From Agathobaculum sp. (GTDB lineage Bacteria > Bacillota > Clostridia > Oscillospirales > Butyricicoccaceae), in NCBI RefSeq assembly GCF_022775115.1, contig NZ_JALFLA010000004.1:1-53045 (forward strand): a stretch of 53,045 nt of DNA. The letters are read 5' to 3'. Numbering within the stretch: position 1 is the stretch's first letter; each line of letters opens with the position of its first letter. The translations under genes and the position numbers were made by a program. This document shows positions 23,878 through 32,640 of the stretch, in pieces. The notes beneath the pieces were generated by a model, which saw only the letters and a program-made list of their open reading frames with translations, searched no databases and had not been told where the DNA came from.

Positions 23878-25278
23878 ATGGGGTCGAATTTATTCAGTCC
23901 AATGGCGATTGACGCGATTGGAGAGGTATACAATATTAGCTTGGGCTCTTCGGCGACCGCGGTTTCCAATATGCTCGCAAGGCGTGTGGATATCACAACA
24001 CCGACAGTGAGCGTGGTCTCTGCGGAGGATTTTACACTGGGCGATCTACAGCCTGCAATCGGCGTAAAGATCGACTATGTCGCCGGTCTGACGGGCAGCA
24101 ACATTATGCTGCTCAAGCGCAGCGATGTACGCGCCATTGTGGATATCCTGATGGGTTCGCAAACTGCCGACGAGGACTTTGAGATCAACGATTTGAATCT
24201 CAGCGCGATCTGCGAAGTCATGAACCAGATGATGGGTGCCGCGTCTACCGCTTTGTCGGACTTCCTTGGCCGAATGGTCAACATTTCCACACCGCAGGCG
24301 TTTGAGATCCAGAGCCTTGAGCAGTTTGTGGGAGAATACTTCCCGGTGGATGGCACACTGGTCGTTGTGCGCTTTAAGCTGAACATCGAAGACGCGGTGG
24401 AAAGCGAATTTATGAGCGCGCTGAGCGTTGATCTTGCGCGTGAGCTGCTGAAGGGCTTTGGTATCTCCGGTGCGGATGTTGGCCTGCCGGAAGAAGGTGC
24501 GGCAGCGCCCGCAGCGTCGGAGGAGGCCGCCCCTCTGAGTGGGCCACCTAAGAATGACGGCGCGGTATTGAGTCAGGAGGAGATCGAAAAACTGCTTTCC
24601 GCTTCGGCGCCTGCGCCTGCTCCGGCGCCGCAGCCTACGCCGGCAGCATCGGCCGCTCCGCCTCCTCCGCCCCCGGTACCGCAGCCTGCAGCGGCGTCTC
24701 AGCCGGCAGCAGTGTCTCAGCCTGCACCGCAGCAGCAACCTGCACCACAAGCCGCGCCAGCTCCTCAGCCAGCAGCACAGCAGCCGGTAGCACAGCAGTC
24801 TGCGGCAATGCCGCAGATGCCGATGATGCCGCCGATGATGACACCCGAGGCAATGCAGCAGATGTACGCGCAAATGTATCCGCAGATGCCGTACCCGCCG
24901 ATGTATTACATGCCGCCCCAGCAAGCGCCTGCGCCTGAGCCGAAGACGGTAAAAACCAGCAAGCCCCATATGCCACAGCTTGAGGGCAGAGAAAACGCAC
25001 TCAATGAGGAGCAGGAGGGCAATCTTGACTTGCTGATGTCCGTGCCGGTGGATGTTGCGGTCGAGATCGGTCGGACGCGCCGCCGGGTGAAGGATATCCT
25101 GAACTATACGAAAGGCTCGCTGGTCGTGCTGGATCGTCTGGCTGGTGACCGGGCGGATCTGTATGTCAATGGTAAATGTATCGCCAAGGGCGATATTGTT
25201 GTGGTGGACGATAATTTTGGTCTGCGCATCGCGGAGATTGTCGCGCCGCTGGAACTTGAGGATATCAGCCAATCATAA
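23878..25278 (+). CDS. fliY: FliY: CheY-P phosphatase and FliN-type switch protein with internal CheY-binding motif
   Basis: 466 residues. Residues 1-205 form a CheC-type phosphatase domain with both active sites intact: Asp12/Glu16/Asn19 (DAIGEVYN) and Ser109/Glu113/Asn116 (SAICEVMN). Residues about 205-365 are a Pro/Ala/Gln/Met-rich linker, and residues 380-462 are the FliN/SpoA switch domain (NLDLLMSVPVDVAVEIGRTR). In Bacillus FliY an EIDALL-type CheY-P-binding motif sits at the very N-terminus. Here the N-terminus lacks it, and a matching LSQEEIEKLL lies at 231-240, just after the phosphatase domain. It would remove phosphate from CheY-P at the switch. cheY is the next gene. Confidence 0.95.
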   Translation: MGSNLFSPMAIDAIGEVYNISLGSSATAVSNMLARRVDITTPTVSVVSAEDFTLGDLQPAIGVKIDYVAGLTGSNIMLLKRSDVRAIVDILMGSQTADEDFEINDLNLSAICEVMNQMMGAASTALSDFLGRMVNISTPQAFEIQSLEQFVGEYFPVDGTLVVVRFKLNIEDAVESEFMSALSVDLARELLKGFGISGADVGLPEEGAAAPAASEEAAPLSGPPKNDGAVLSQEEIEKLLSASAPAPAPAPQPTPAASAAPPPPPPVPQPAAASQPAAVSQPAPQQQPAPQAAPAPQPAAQQPVAQQSAAMPQMPMMPPMMTPEAMQQMYAQMYPQMPYPPMYYMPPQQAPAPEPKTVKTSKPHMPQLEGRENALNEEQEGNLDLLMSVPVDVAVEIGRTRRRVKDILNYTKGSLVVLDRLAGDRADLYVNGKCIAKGDIVVVDDNFGLRIAEIVAPLELEDISQS

Positions 25279-25308
25279 CGAATAATGAGAAAAGGATGGT
25301 TTTGAACA

Positions 25309-25674
25309 ATGGCAAAGATTTTGTTGGTGGATGATGCGGCTTTCATGCGAATGATGGTCAAGAATGTGCTGACTGAAAACGGATATACCGATTTGCAGGA
25401 GGCAAGCGACGGCGCGGAAGCAGTTGCAAAATACAATGAAATCCGCCCCGATCTGGTCATCATGGATATCACCATGCCCAACAAGGATGGTCTGGAGGCG
25501 CTCAAGGAGATCCGCGCTGCCGATCCCAACGCATCTGTTGTAATGTGCTCTGCGATGGGACAGGAGGCTATGGTTATTGAGGCGATCAAATCGGGCGCGA
25601 AGGACTTTATCGTAAAGCCCTTTAAGCCGGATCGTATCATCAAAACGGTCACGTCGATCGTCGGACAGCCGTAA
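25309..25674 (+). CDS. cheY: Chemotaxis response regulator CheY
   Basis: 121 residues, a single receiver domain. The acid pocket Asp8-Asp9, phosphorylated Asp53 (LVIMDITMPNKDG), Ser81 in the conserved Thr/Ser position (VVMCSAMGQ) and Lys103 (IVKPFKPDRI) are all present. Phosphorylated CheY would bind FliM and the FliY motif to change rotor behaviour. Its place between fliY and fliO is the standard Firmicute order. The kinase CheA is not in this window. Confidence 0.96.
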   Translation: MAKILLVDDAAFMRMMVKNVLTENGYTDLQEASDGAEAVAKYNEIRPDLVIMDITMPNKDGLEALKEIRAADPNASVVMCSAMGQEAMVIEAIKSGAKDFIVKPFKPDRIIKTVTSIVGQP

Positions 25675-25676
25675 GG

Positions 25677-26039
25677 ATGATGGGAGAAGGCTGGCTTTCT
25701 TTTGTATGGATGCTGTTGTGCGTGGCGGCGGTTCTGTTTCTGGCCTATTGGTTCACCAAGCGGGTCGGTATGAGCGGCCGCACATGGGGTGCACCGGGCA
25801 GTCATATGCTGGTGTGGGACAAGATGTTGCTCGGACAGGATAAGGCTGTTGTCGTCGCGCAGGTGGGTGAAAGATGGCTGGTGCTGGGTGTGACCGGCTC
25901 TCAGATTCAGCTTTTGACCGAGCTGAGCGCCGAACAGGCGCAGCTTTGGCAGCAAAGCAAGCAGCAAGACGGTCAGAACAGCGCGCCCGGCTTTGCAGAA
26001 CTGCTCGGCAGTCTGCGCAAAAAAAACGATGGGCGATAG
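25677..26039 (+). CDS. fliO: Flagellar biosynthetic protein FliO (FliZ-like)
   Basis: 120 residues with one N-terminal membrane segment (WLSFVWMLLCVAAVLFLAYW) and a small cytoplasmic domain. That domain has the FliO pattern: a basic turn, then VWDKMLLGQDKAVVVAQVGE and RWLVLGVTGSQIQLLTEL. FliO assists assembly of the FliP ring. The family is poorly conserved, but position between cheY and fliP and the membrane-plus-SH3-like layout agree. It begins two bases after the cheY stop. Confidence 0.85.
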   Translation: MMGEGWLSFVWMLLCVAAVLFLAYWFTKRVGMSGRTWGAPGSHMLVWDKMLLGQDKAVVVAQVGERWLVLGVTGSQIQLLTELSAEQAQLWQQSKQQDGQNSAPGFAELLGSLRKKNDGR

Positions 26040-26057
26040 GAAGGGGGAGAAACCGGA

Positions 26058-26723
26058 ATGCCGGAAGGCTTGATCAATGTAAACGGCAACAATGTGCAGA
26101 CACTGGAAATCCTGTTTCTGACGACGATCATCGCGCTTCTGCCGTCGATCCTCGTGATGATGACCTCGTTTACACGCATCATCATCTCGCTTTCCTTTCT
26201 GCGCACGGCGATGGGAACGCAGCAAAACCCGCCTAATATGGTGCTGGTCGGCATCGCACTATTCTTGACGCTGTTTATCATGAATCCGGTTTTGACTGAG
26301 ATACAGCAAAATGCCTATGAGCCTTATAAACAGCAGGAAATCACACAAGAGGAAGCGCTTGACCGCGCGGGGCAGCCGCTCAAAAGCTTTATGCTGCGGC
26401 AGACTGAACGATCTTCGCTCGGCATGTTCTGCGATCTGGCACAGGTGCAGCGGCCGAATACCGATGAGGAGGCGATGGCGCTTTCCTTGCGGGTCGTGAT
26501 ACCGTCTTATATCACAAGCGAACTTAAACGCGCGTTTCAGATCGGCTTTTTCCTGTACATCCCGTTTATGCTGATCGACATCATCGTTTCAACGACACTG
26601 ATGAGCATGGGCATGATCATGCTGCCTCCTGCAATGATTTCAGCGCCGTTTAAGCTGCTGCTGTTTATCACGGTGGACGGATGGCAGCTGCTGTTTTCCA
26701 CATTGGCGCAGAGCTTCCAATAG
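26058..26723 (+). CDS. fliP: Flagellar export gate protein FliP
   Basis: 221 residues with about four membrane segments. FliP forms the core pentamer of the export gate with FliQ and FliR. Signature segments are LEILFLTTIIALLPSILVMM, TSFTRIIISLSFLRTAMGTQ, QNPPNMVLVGIALFLTLFIM, and the C-terminal GFFLYIPFMLIDIIVSTTLM then SMGMIMLPPAMISAPFKLLL. The cleaved N-terminal signal found in proteobacterial FliP is absent, as in shorter Firmicute forms. Confidence 0.97.
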   Translation: MPEGLINVNGNNVQTLEILFLTTIIALLPSILVMMTSFTRIIISLSFLRTAMGTQQNPPNMVLVGIALFLTLFIMNPVLTEIQQNAYEPYKQQEITQEEALDRAGQPLKSFMLRQTERSSLGMFCDLAQVQRPNTDEEAMALSLRVVIPSYITSELKRAFQIGFFLYIPFMLIDIIVSTTLMSMGMIMLPPAMISAPFKLLLFITVDGWQLLFSTLAQSFQ

Positions 26724-26744
26724 CCTGAAGGGAGGCGGTCTGAT

Positions 26745-27005
26745 TTGGATCAAAATCAAATCATTGATATCCTGCGGCAGGGGCTTATGGTGGCCTTGCG
26801 GATTGGCGGGCCGATGCTGATCGGCGGCATGGCGATTGGCGTAATGGTAGCTATTTTTCAAGCGGCCACGCAGATCCATGAGCAGACCTTGGCATTTGTG
26901 CCGAAGCTGCTGCTGGTGATAGCTTTCTGCTTGCTGGGCGGGCAATGGATGCTGCAAACACTGCAGGAATTTACCAGAATGCTCTTTACGCAGATGCTGG
27001 TGTAA
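26745..27005 (+). CDS. fliQ: Flagellar export gate protein FliQ
   Basis: 86 residues from a TTG start (26745) after GGGAGGCGG. Two membrane helices (GLMVALRIGGPMLIGGMAIG and FVPKLLLVIAFCLLGGQWML) with the intervening AIFQAATQIHEQTL loop are the FliQ pattern. It wraps the FliP-FliR core of the export gate. It lies directly between fliP and fliR. Confidence 0.95.
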   Translation: MDQNQIIDILRQGLMVALRIGGPMLIGGMAIGVMVAIFQAATQIHEQTLAFVPKLLLVIAFCLLGGQWMLQTLQEFTRMLFTQMLV

Positions 27006-27027
27006 GCAGGAGGGAAGGGGCGTACCC

Positions 27028-27798
27028 ATGATCGACCAGGCGCAGCTGACGCTGTTCCTTTACATATTGATACGGATGACAGGCTTTGTTGTCTTTAATC
27101 CGCTGTGGGGCAGAACGGGTATCCCAACCATGATTAAGTCCGGCTTGAGCTTGGTGTTCGCCGTAACGGTCTATTCTCTCACAAGCAATCAAGCGCCTGC
27201 GCCGCCGCTGACGGTCGTCGAGCTTGCGGTGAAGATGCTGGCTGAGTTTGCGATTGGATATCTGATTGCGTTTGTCATGCAGTGTTTTTTTTATGTTGTT
27301 CTGCAAGCGGGTCAGTTGATTGATGCGCAGATGGGCATGAATATGTCGGAGACATACGATCCCGCGATGGGAACGAACAGCTCGCTGACAGCTACTCTCA
27401 TGAATATAATGCTGGTGCTGCTCTTCTTTGCGGCGAATGGGCATATCACGTTGCTGCGCATTTTGCTTGGCAGCGGGCGTGTTATTCCGTATGGCACAGT
27501 GATGCTGGGCACGGAGGCGGCGACCTATGCGCTGGAGATATTTGTTAGCTGCGTCATCATGGCGATAAAGCTGGCCATGCCGATCTTGGCGGCCGAGCTG
27601 CTGGGTCAGTTGGGCATGGGCATTTTGATGAAGGTCATTCCGCAAATCAATGTGTTTGCGATCAATTTTGAGTTAAAAATATTTCTGGGTCTGTTGTTGG
27701 TCTTGCTTCTGCTGCCGCTGATCGGAGAATACCTGCTCGGTATGGAAAAGCAGATGCTGGTTGCGGTAGAGCAAGCGCTGCGGGTCGCGGCGGCTTGA
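27028..27798 (+). CDS. fliR: Flagellar export gate protein FliR
   Basis: 256 residues, about six membrane segments. Family motifs include FLYILIRMTGFVVFNPLWGR, AEFAIGYLIAFVMQCFFYVV, QAGQLIDAQMGMNMSETYDP and the C-terminal LLLVLLLLPLIGEYLLGMEK. FliR completes the FliP5-Q4-R1 gate. The flhB start lies 31 bases downstream, and in some clostridia the two genes are fused; here they are separate. Confidence 0.95.
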   Translation: MIDQAQLTLFLYILIRMTGFVVFNPLWGRTGIPTMIKSGLSLVFAVTVYSLTSNQAPAPPLTVVELAVKMLAEFAIGYLIAFVMQCFFYVVLQAGQLIDAQMGMNMSETYDPAMGTNSSLTATLMNIMLVLLFFAANGHITLLRILLGSGRVIPYGTVMLGTEAATYALEIFVSCVIMAIKLAMPILAAELLGQLGMGILMKVIPQINVFAINFELKIFLGLLLVLLLLPLIGEYLLGMEKQMLVAVEQALRVAAA

Positions 27799-27829
27799 CG
27801 CAAATCGGACGAAAAAAGGGGGGACGGAA

Positions 27830-28906
27830 GTGCCGGCGGGCGAAAAAACAGAAAAAGCCACACCAAAAAGACGGCGTGACGAGAGAAAAAAAGGTAATGT
27901 TATGATGAGCCGCGACGTGGTTGCTGTGGTAACGCTGTTTGCCAGCTATGCCGCGCTTCGGTTTGGGTTGCCTTTGATCGCGGGCGCGATGAGCGGGCTG
28001 CTGCGTTTTTGTATCGACTTGATAGGCAGCGTGCCGACCGGCGGCGCGAGCGCCATAGGGGCTGAGTTATCCAGTCATATGGTTATGGCGCTCGCGCAGT
28101 CGGTTGCATTACCGCTATCGGCGAGCATTTTGGCTGCGATCATTGCAACCTTTGCACAAACGCGGCTGCTGGTATCCTTTGAAGCGCTGAAACCGAAATT
28201 CAGCCGTATGAACCCTCTGGAGGGCATCAAAAAGCTGTTTTCGCTCAAAAGCATCATAGAGGTGTTCAAGGGGATACTCAAGATCACCATCCTGCTGGTG
28301 CTGATTTACCGTTTTGTGTCGGGCTCTCTGCTGCTGTTTTCCCGCTATATGGATTCTGATATTGCGGCTGCGCTGGCGTCCATGCGCGACTTGGGGTTGG
28401 GTTTGATCTTGCAGGTCGGCGCGGCATTTTTGGTGCTTTCTTTCTTTGATTACCTTTATCAGTGGTGGGAGTTTGAGCGTCAGCTCAAAATGTCCAAGGA
28501 GGAAATCAAGGAGGAATACAAGCAGACCGAAGGCAATCCGCAAATCAAGGGCAAGATCAAGGAAATACAGCGCCGTATGGCACAGTCCCGCATGATGCAG
28601 GCCGTGCCGGGCGCGGACGTTGTCGTGCGCAACCCGACGCATTTTGCCGTGGCGCTCCGGTATAAGCCGGGCAAAGACAAGGCGCCGGTCGTGGTGGCCA
28701 AAGGGCAGGATGAGCTGGCGCTGCGTATCGTGGCCGTAGCCGAGCAAAGCAGGGTCGCAGTGGTGGAAAACAAGCCGCTTGCGCGCAGCCTTTACGCTGC
28801 GGCGGAAATCGGTCAGGCGATCCCGCCGGAGCAATACGGCCCGGTGGCCGAGCTGCTGGTCTACATCTATAAGCTGAACAAAAAAAATCCGCTGGAACCC
28901 TCATAG
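27830..28906 (+). CDS. flhB: Flagellar export switch protein FlhB
   Basis: 358 residues from GTG 27830. The N-terminus (GEKTEKATPKRRRDERKKGN) and four membrane segments are followed by a cytoplasmic domain with the autocleavage motif Asn268-Pro-Thr-His271 (VVVRNPTHFAVAL). FlhB switches substrate specificity from rod/hook to filament proteins together with FliK. The charged linker KMSKEEIKEEYKQTEGNPQI before the cleavage site is also diagnostic. Normal length. Confidence 0.96.
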   Translation: MPAGEKTEKATPKRRRDERKKGNVMMSRDVVAVVTLFASYAALRFGLPLIAGAMSGLLRFCIDLIGSVPTGGASAIGAELSSHMVMALAQSVALPLSASILAAIIATFAQTRLLVSFEALKPKFSRMNPLEGIKKLFSLKSIIEVFKGILKITILLVLIYRFVSGSLLLFSRYMDSDIAAALASMRDLGLGLILQVGAAFLVLSFFDYLYQWWEFERQLKMSKEEIKEEYKQTEGNPQIKGKIKEIQRRMAQSRMMQAVPGADVVVRNPTHFAVALRYKPGKDKAPVVVAKGQDELALRIVAVAEQSRVAVVENKPLARSLYAAAEIGQAIPPEQYGPVAELLVYIYKLNKKNPLEPS

Positions 28907-28948
28907 ACGTTCCTTCGCATAGAAATCTGAGTTAGAAACGGTGGAACA

Positions 28949-31024
28949 ATGAAACGACTTTTTGACAACATCATATCGGTGTTTGTGGTGGTCATCGTAC
29001 TGTTCCTGTTGGTTCCGCTGCCGCCGTTCCTGTTGGATGTTCTTTTTATCTTCAATATATCTCTGTCAATCATTATTTTGTTGATTACGACCAATATCCA
29101 TGAGGCATTGGAGTTTTCGATATTCCCCTCGCTGTTGCTGGTTACCACGCTGTTCCGCTTGGGACTCAACGTGTTATCGACGCGCTTGATCCTGTCGGAG
29201 GGCGGATCGGCCGGTCAGGTTATCAAGGTGTTCGGTGAATTTGTTATCCAAGGCAATGTGGTCATCGGCGTTATCATCTTCTTGATCATTGTCTTGATGC
29301 AGTTCATCGTTATTACCAAGGGCGCCGAGCGCGTATCCGAGGTTGCAGCGCGTTTTACGCTCGATGCGATGCCTGGCAAGCAGATGGCGATCGACGCTGA
29401 CCTTTCCTCCGGCATCATCAATGAGCAGGAGGCGAAGGTTCGGCGCTCCAAAATCCAGCGCGAGGCCGACTTCTATGGCGCGATGGACGGCGCGACCAAG
29501 ATCGTCAAGGGCGATGCGATCATGTCGATCATCATTACCTCGATCAACTTTATCGCCGGCTGTATCATCGGTATCGTACAATCGGGCATGGCGTTTAACG
29601 AGGTTTTGAACGTCTACGCGATCGCTACCATTGGCGACGGTCTGGTCTCCCAGTTGCCCTCGCTGATGATTTCGACCGCGACCGGTATGATCGTCACCCG
29701 TTCAGTGTCTGAGGGCAGCCTGAACGAGGATGTGATCAAGCAGTTCCTTGCGCAGCCGCGGGCACTGCTTATCACAGCTGTCATCGTGGGGCTGTTCGGC
29801 GTGATGCCCGGTATGCCGCATGTGCAGCTGCTGCTTATTGCGGGCGCACTGGGTGCTGTCGGCTGGCGTGTTTCGCGGCAGATGGAAGCGCTGGAGCGCG
29901 AGAAGGAGGCCGCGCCGGCCATACAGGAGGCGGCTAAGCGCGAAGCAGAAGCACAGCAAAGCGAAATGGACTATTATAAGGACATCAACAATGTCTATTC
30001 GCTTATCAATGTGGAACCGATTGAAATGGAATTTGGTTACAGCCTGATTCCTCTTGTGGACGAATCAAGCGGCGGCAAGCTCATCAGCCGCATTGTTATT
30101 TTCCGTCGGCAGTACGCGCAGGAGATGGGCTTTGTCATTCCCTCCATCCGCTTGCGTGATGCGGCCATGCTGGGTACCAATCAATATGTCATCAAACTCA
30201 AGGGGGAGGAGATCGCACGCGGCGAGATACTGATCGACTATTTCTTAGCGCTTGAGCCGCCTAATCCGGCCGGTGAGATCGAAGGCATTGAAACAATCGA
30301 GCCGTCCTACGGCATCCCCTCCAAATGGATTCTGCCGGAGAACAAGGAGATGGCCGAAATATACGGGTACACCGTGATCGACCCGCTGTCGGTCATGCTG
30401 ACCCATTTGTCGGAGACCGTCAAAAAGCACACCTACGAGCTGCTCAACCGCGCAGAAACGATCCAGCTGGTGGAGAATATGAAGCGCGTCGCGCCGCAGC
30501 TGGTCGAGGAAGCCTTCCCCAATGTGATTTCTTACGCCATGCTGGAAAAGATCCTGTGCAATCTGCTCAAGGAAAATATCCCGATCAAAGATATGGTGAC
30601 GATCGTCGAGACGACTGTGGACGCACTTTCCATCACGCGCGATACCGATCTGATCACCGAGAGTGTACGCGCGCAGCTCAAGCGAACGATCACCCACCGC
30701 TTCTGCGAGGATGGAAGGCTGAGTGTCATCACGCTGGACGCCGAGGTGGAAAAGAAGATCATCGCCAGCCTGACCAAGAACGATCAGGGCGTTTATCTGG
30801 CACTGGGTTCGGATCTGATGCAGAAGCTGCTCACGCAGCTCGGGGAATATATCAAAAAATTCGCCGACCTTTCGCAGCAGCCGGTGCTGCTCACCAGCCA
30901 CATCATCCGCATCTACCTGAGCCGCCTGCTGGAGCAGTTCTATCCAGACATCATTGTGCTTTCATTTAATGAGATCATCACAAATGTGCAGATTCAATCA
31001 CTGGGGAACATCACATTTTCCTGA
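28949..31024 (+). CDS. flhA: Flagellar export gate protein FlhA
   Basis: 691 residues. The N-terminal half has about eight membrane segments, with the FHIPEP-type loop rich in conserved sequence (VSEVAARFTLDAMPGKQMAI, DADLSSGIINEQEAKVRRSK, READFYGAMDGATKIVKGDA). The C-terminal half is the cytoplasmic docking platform, with PYGIPSKWI-like (here SYGIPSKWILPE) and DLITESVRAQLKRTI. It forms the nonameric ring that receives export substrates. Unusually, flhF and flhG do not follow; sigma-28 comes next. Confidence 0.97.
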   Translation: MKRLFDNIISVFVVVIVLFLLVPLPPFLLDVLFIFNISLSIIILLITTNIHEALEFSIFPSLLLVTTLFRLGLNVLSTRLILSEGGSAGQVIKVFGEFVIQGNVVIGVIIFLIIVLMQFIVITKGAERVSEVAARFTLDAMPGKQMAIDADLSSGIINEQEAKVRRSKIQREADFYGAMDGATKIVKGDAIMSIIITSINFIAGCIIGIVQSGMAFNEVLNVYAIATIGDGLVSQLPSLMISTATGMIVTRSVSEGSLNEDVIKQFLAQPRALLITAVIVGLFGVMPGMPHVQLLLIAGALGAVGWRVSRQMEALEREKEAAPAIQEAAKREAEAQQSEMDYYKDINNVYSLINVEPIEMEFGYSLIPLVDESSGGKLISRIVIFRRQYAQEMGFVIPSIRLRDAAMLGTNQYVIKLKGEEIARGEILIDYFLALEPPNPAGEIEGIETIEPSYGIPSKWILPENKEMAEIYGYTVIDPLSVMLTHLSETVKKHTYELLNRAETIQLVENMKRVAPQLVEEAFPNVISYAMLEKILCNLLKENIPIKDMVTIVETTVDALSITRDTDLITESVRAQLKRTITHRFCEDGRLSVITLDAEVEKKIIASLTKNDQGVYLALGSDLMQKLLTQLGEYIKKFADLSQQPVLLTSHIIRIYLSRLLEQFYPDIIVLSFNEIITNVQIQSLGNITFS

Positions 31025-31054
31025 TAATGTCAAAAAAGAACGGGGAGATACGCC

Positions 31055-31837
31055 TTGACAGAGCAAAAAAAATGGGAAGATATGTCCAATGAGATGCTTC
31101 TCAAGGAGTATAAGGAAACCAACGATCAGGAATTGAAAAAAGTGCTGGTGATGCGGTATGTGTATCTTGTGAAAAATATCGCATTAAAGCTCCGGGGGGT
31201 TTATTTGAGCTTTGCACAGGTCGATGATATTATAAATGAGGGTGTGCTCCTACTGATGAGCGCGCTGGATAAATTCGACCCCGGTCAAAATGTGAAATTC
31301 GAAACTTTTGTCTGTAAGCGCTTGCGTGGTATGATTATTGACTTGGCACGCAAGCAGGATTGGGTGCCGCGCTCGGTGCGCCGACGGATGCATGAGATAG
31401 ACGAGGCGTACAACGAGCTGTTTGCCCAGTTGGGGCGTACGCCAACGGATAGCGAGGTCGCCAAGCGGATGGGCATGAGTGAGGCGCGTTATCAGGAGGC
31501 CATTTCCAAGACGGCCTTGTGCAACGTCATCTCGCTGGATATGATGCTGGATGAGCGCGAATCCGAAACGCTGGGGCATAGATTGCCGCAGACCGACCCG
31601 GAAGCACAGCCTGAGGAGTTCTTTCAGCGCAAGGAGATGGGCGAGGTACTGCGCAGCAGCATCCGTGAGCTGCGTGAAAATGAGCAGCTGGTGCTGTCAC
31701 TTTATTATCAGAAATCCTTGCAAATGAAGGAGATCGCCAAGGTATTGGGTGTCAGCGAACCACGGGTTTCTCAGATACATTCCAACGCGATCCGCAAGCT
31801 GCGGATCCGCATGACAGCATATATGAATGGTGCATAG
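31055..31837 (+). CDS. fliA: Flagellar sigma factor sigma-28 (FliA/SigD)
   Basis: 260 residues from TTG 31055 after GGGGAG. Region 2 is clear (VMRYVYLVKNIALKLRG, VDDIINEGVLLLMSALDKFD, FETFVCKRLRGMIIDLARKQ) and is followed by DWVPRSVRRRMHEIDEAYNE, diagnostic of the FliA/WhiG group. Regions 3 and 4 follow, ending with MKEIAKVLGVSEPRVSQIHS. It directs late flagellar genes through TAAA-N15-GCCGATAA-type promoters; one candidate is at 2774-2799 in this window. No FlgM gene is seen here. Confidence 0.95.
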   Translation: MTEQKKWEDMSNEMLLKEYKETNDQELKKVLVMRYVYLVKNIALKLRGVYLSFAQVDDIINEGVLLLMSALDKFDPGQNVKFETFVCKRLRGMIIDLARKQDWVPRSVRRRMHEIDEAYNELFAQLGRTPTDSEVAKRMGMSEARYQEAISKTALCNVISLDMMLDERESETLGHRLPQTDPEAQPEEFFQRKEMGEVLRSSIRELRENEQLVLSLYYQKSLQMKEIAKVLGVSEPRVSQIHSNAIRKLRIRMTAYMNGA

Positions 31838-31854
31838 ACGGGAGGGCTTATTTC

Positions 31855-32616
31855 GTGTTCAAAGGATTTTATGACGCAAGCTCAGCCATGCTCACGCAGA
31901 CTCGTAATCTGGATGTGGTGGGCAACAATATGAGCAATATCGCAACGGCCGGCTATAAGATCGACCGGTATGCGAACTCGACCTTTGACGAGGTCATGCG
32001 CAGCCGCATCGGCAATAAGCAAAAGGCCCCGCAGGAGCTTGGTACGACGACCAGCTACATTACGGCGCTTACCGAGGTGCGTACCGTACATACGCAGGGC
32101 GTGATGCAGCCGACCGGGCTGCCGCTGAACTTTGCGCTTGAGGGTTCGGGTTTTTTTGCAGTACAGACTGCCGATGGCCTGCGCTACTCCCGCAACGGCG
32201 CTTTCATGCTCGATGATCAGGGATATCTCTACCTGCCCGGGCAGGGTCGCGTGATGGGCAGCAACAACCAGCCGATTTATTTGGGAACGGACTCCTTTAA
32301 TGCGCAGGCCGACGGCACGATCACCACCGAAAATGGGCAGGTGCTTGGTCAGCTTGGTGTATTTGATTTTGAAGATCCCGCGCAGACGCTTGAAAAAGTC
32401 GGAGAAGGCATGTTTGTGCCGATCGGGGCAGCCCAGCCGCAGGCGGCAAACAACGTGATCGTGCGTCATAAGCACCTTGAGCGCTCCAATATTGATATGG
32501 TGCAGCAGATGGTTGATATGATTACCTGCCAGCGCGCGCTGCAAAGCGCATCGCAGATCAGCAAGATGTACGACCAGTTGATGACCAAGTCGACGACCGA
32601 GATTGGCCGTGTATAA
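31855..32616 (+). CDS. flgF: Flagellar rod/hook-basal body protein (FlgF/FlgG type, FlhO-like)
   Basis: 253 residues from GTG 31855. The N-terminal SAMLTQTRNLDVVGNNMSNI with ATAGYKIDR and the C-terminal KHLERSNIDMVQQMVDMITC then QRALQSASQISKMYDQLM are the shared rod protein signatures. The middle has the FALEGSGFFAVQTADGLRYS motif of FlgF/FlgG. Firmicutes often carry two such genes in tandem (flhO and flhP in Bacillus). This is the first of the pair, so FlgF-like or proximal distal-rod role is inferred from order. Confidence 0.85.
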   Translation: MFKGFYDASSAMLTQTRNLDVVGNNMSNIATAGYKIDRYANSTFDEVMRSRIGNKQKAPQELGTTTSYITALTEVRTVHTQGVMQPTGLPLNFALEGSGFFAVQTADGLRYSRNGAFMLDDQGYLYLPGQGRVMGSNNQPIYLGTDSFNAQADGTITTENGQVLGQLGVFDFEDPAQTLEKVGEGMFVPIGAAQPQAANNVIVRHKHLERSNIDMVQQMVDMITCQRALQSASQISKMYDQLMTKSTTEIGRV

Positions 32617-32640
32617 GCCTGGAGAAAGGAAGAGGAGCAG

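Noticed and set aside
24600-24960. Repetitive DNA in fliY considered as a possible repeat array or CRISPR
   Set aside because: It encodes the Pro/Ala/Gln/Met-rich linker in frame; units are irregular and there are no spacers.
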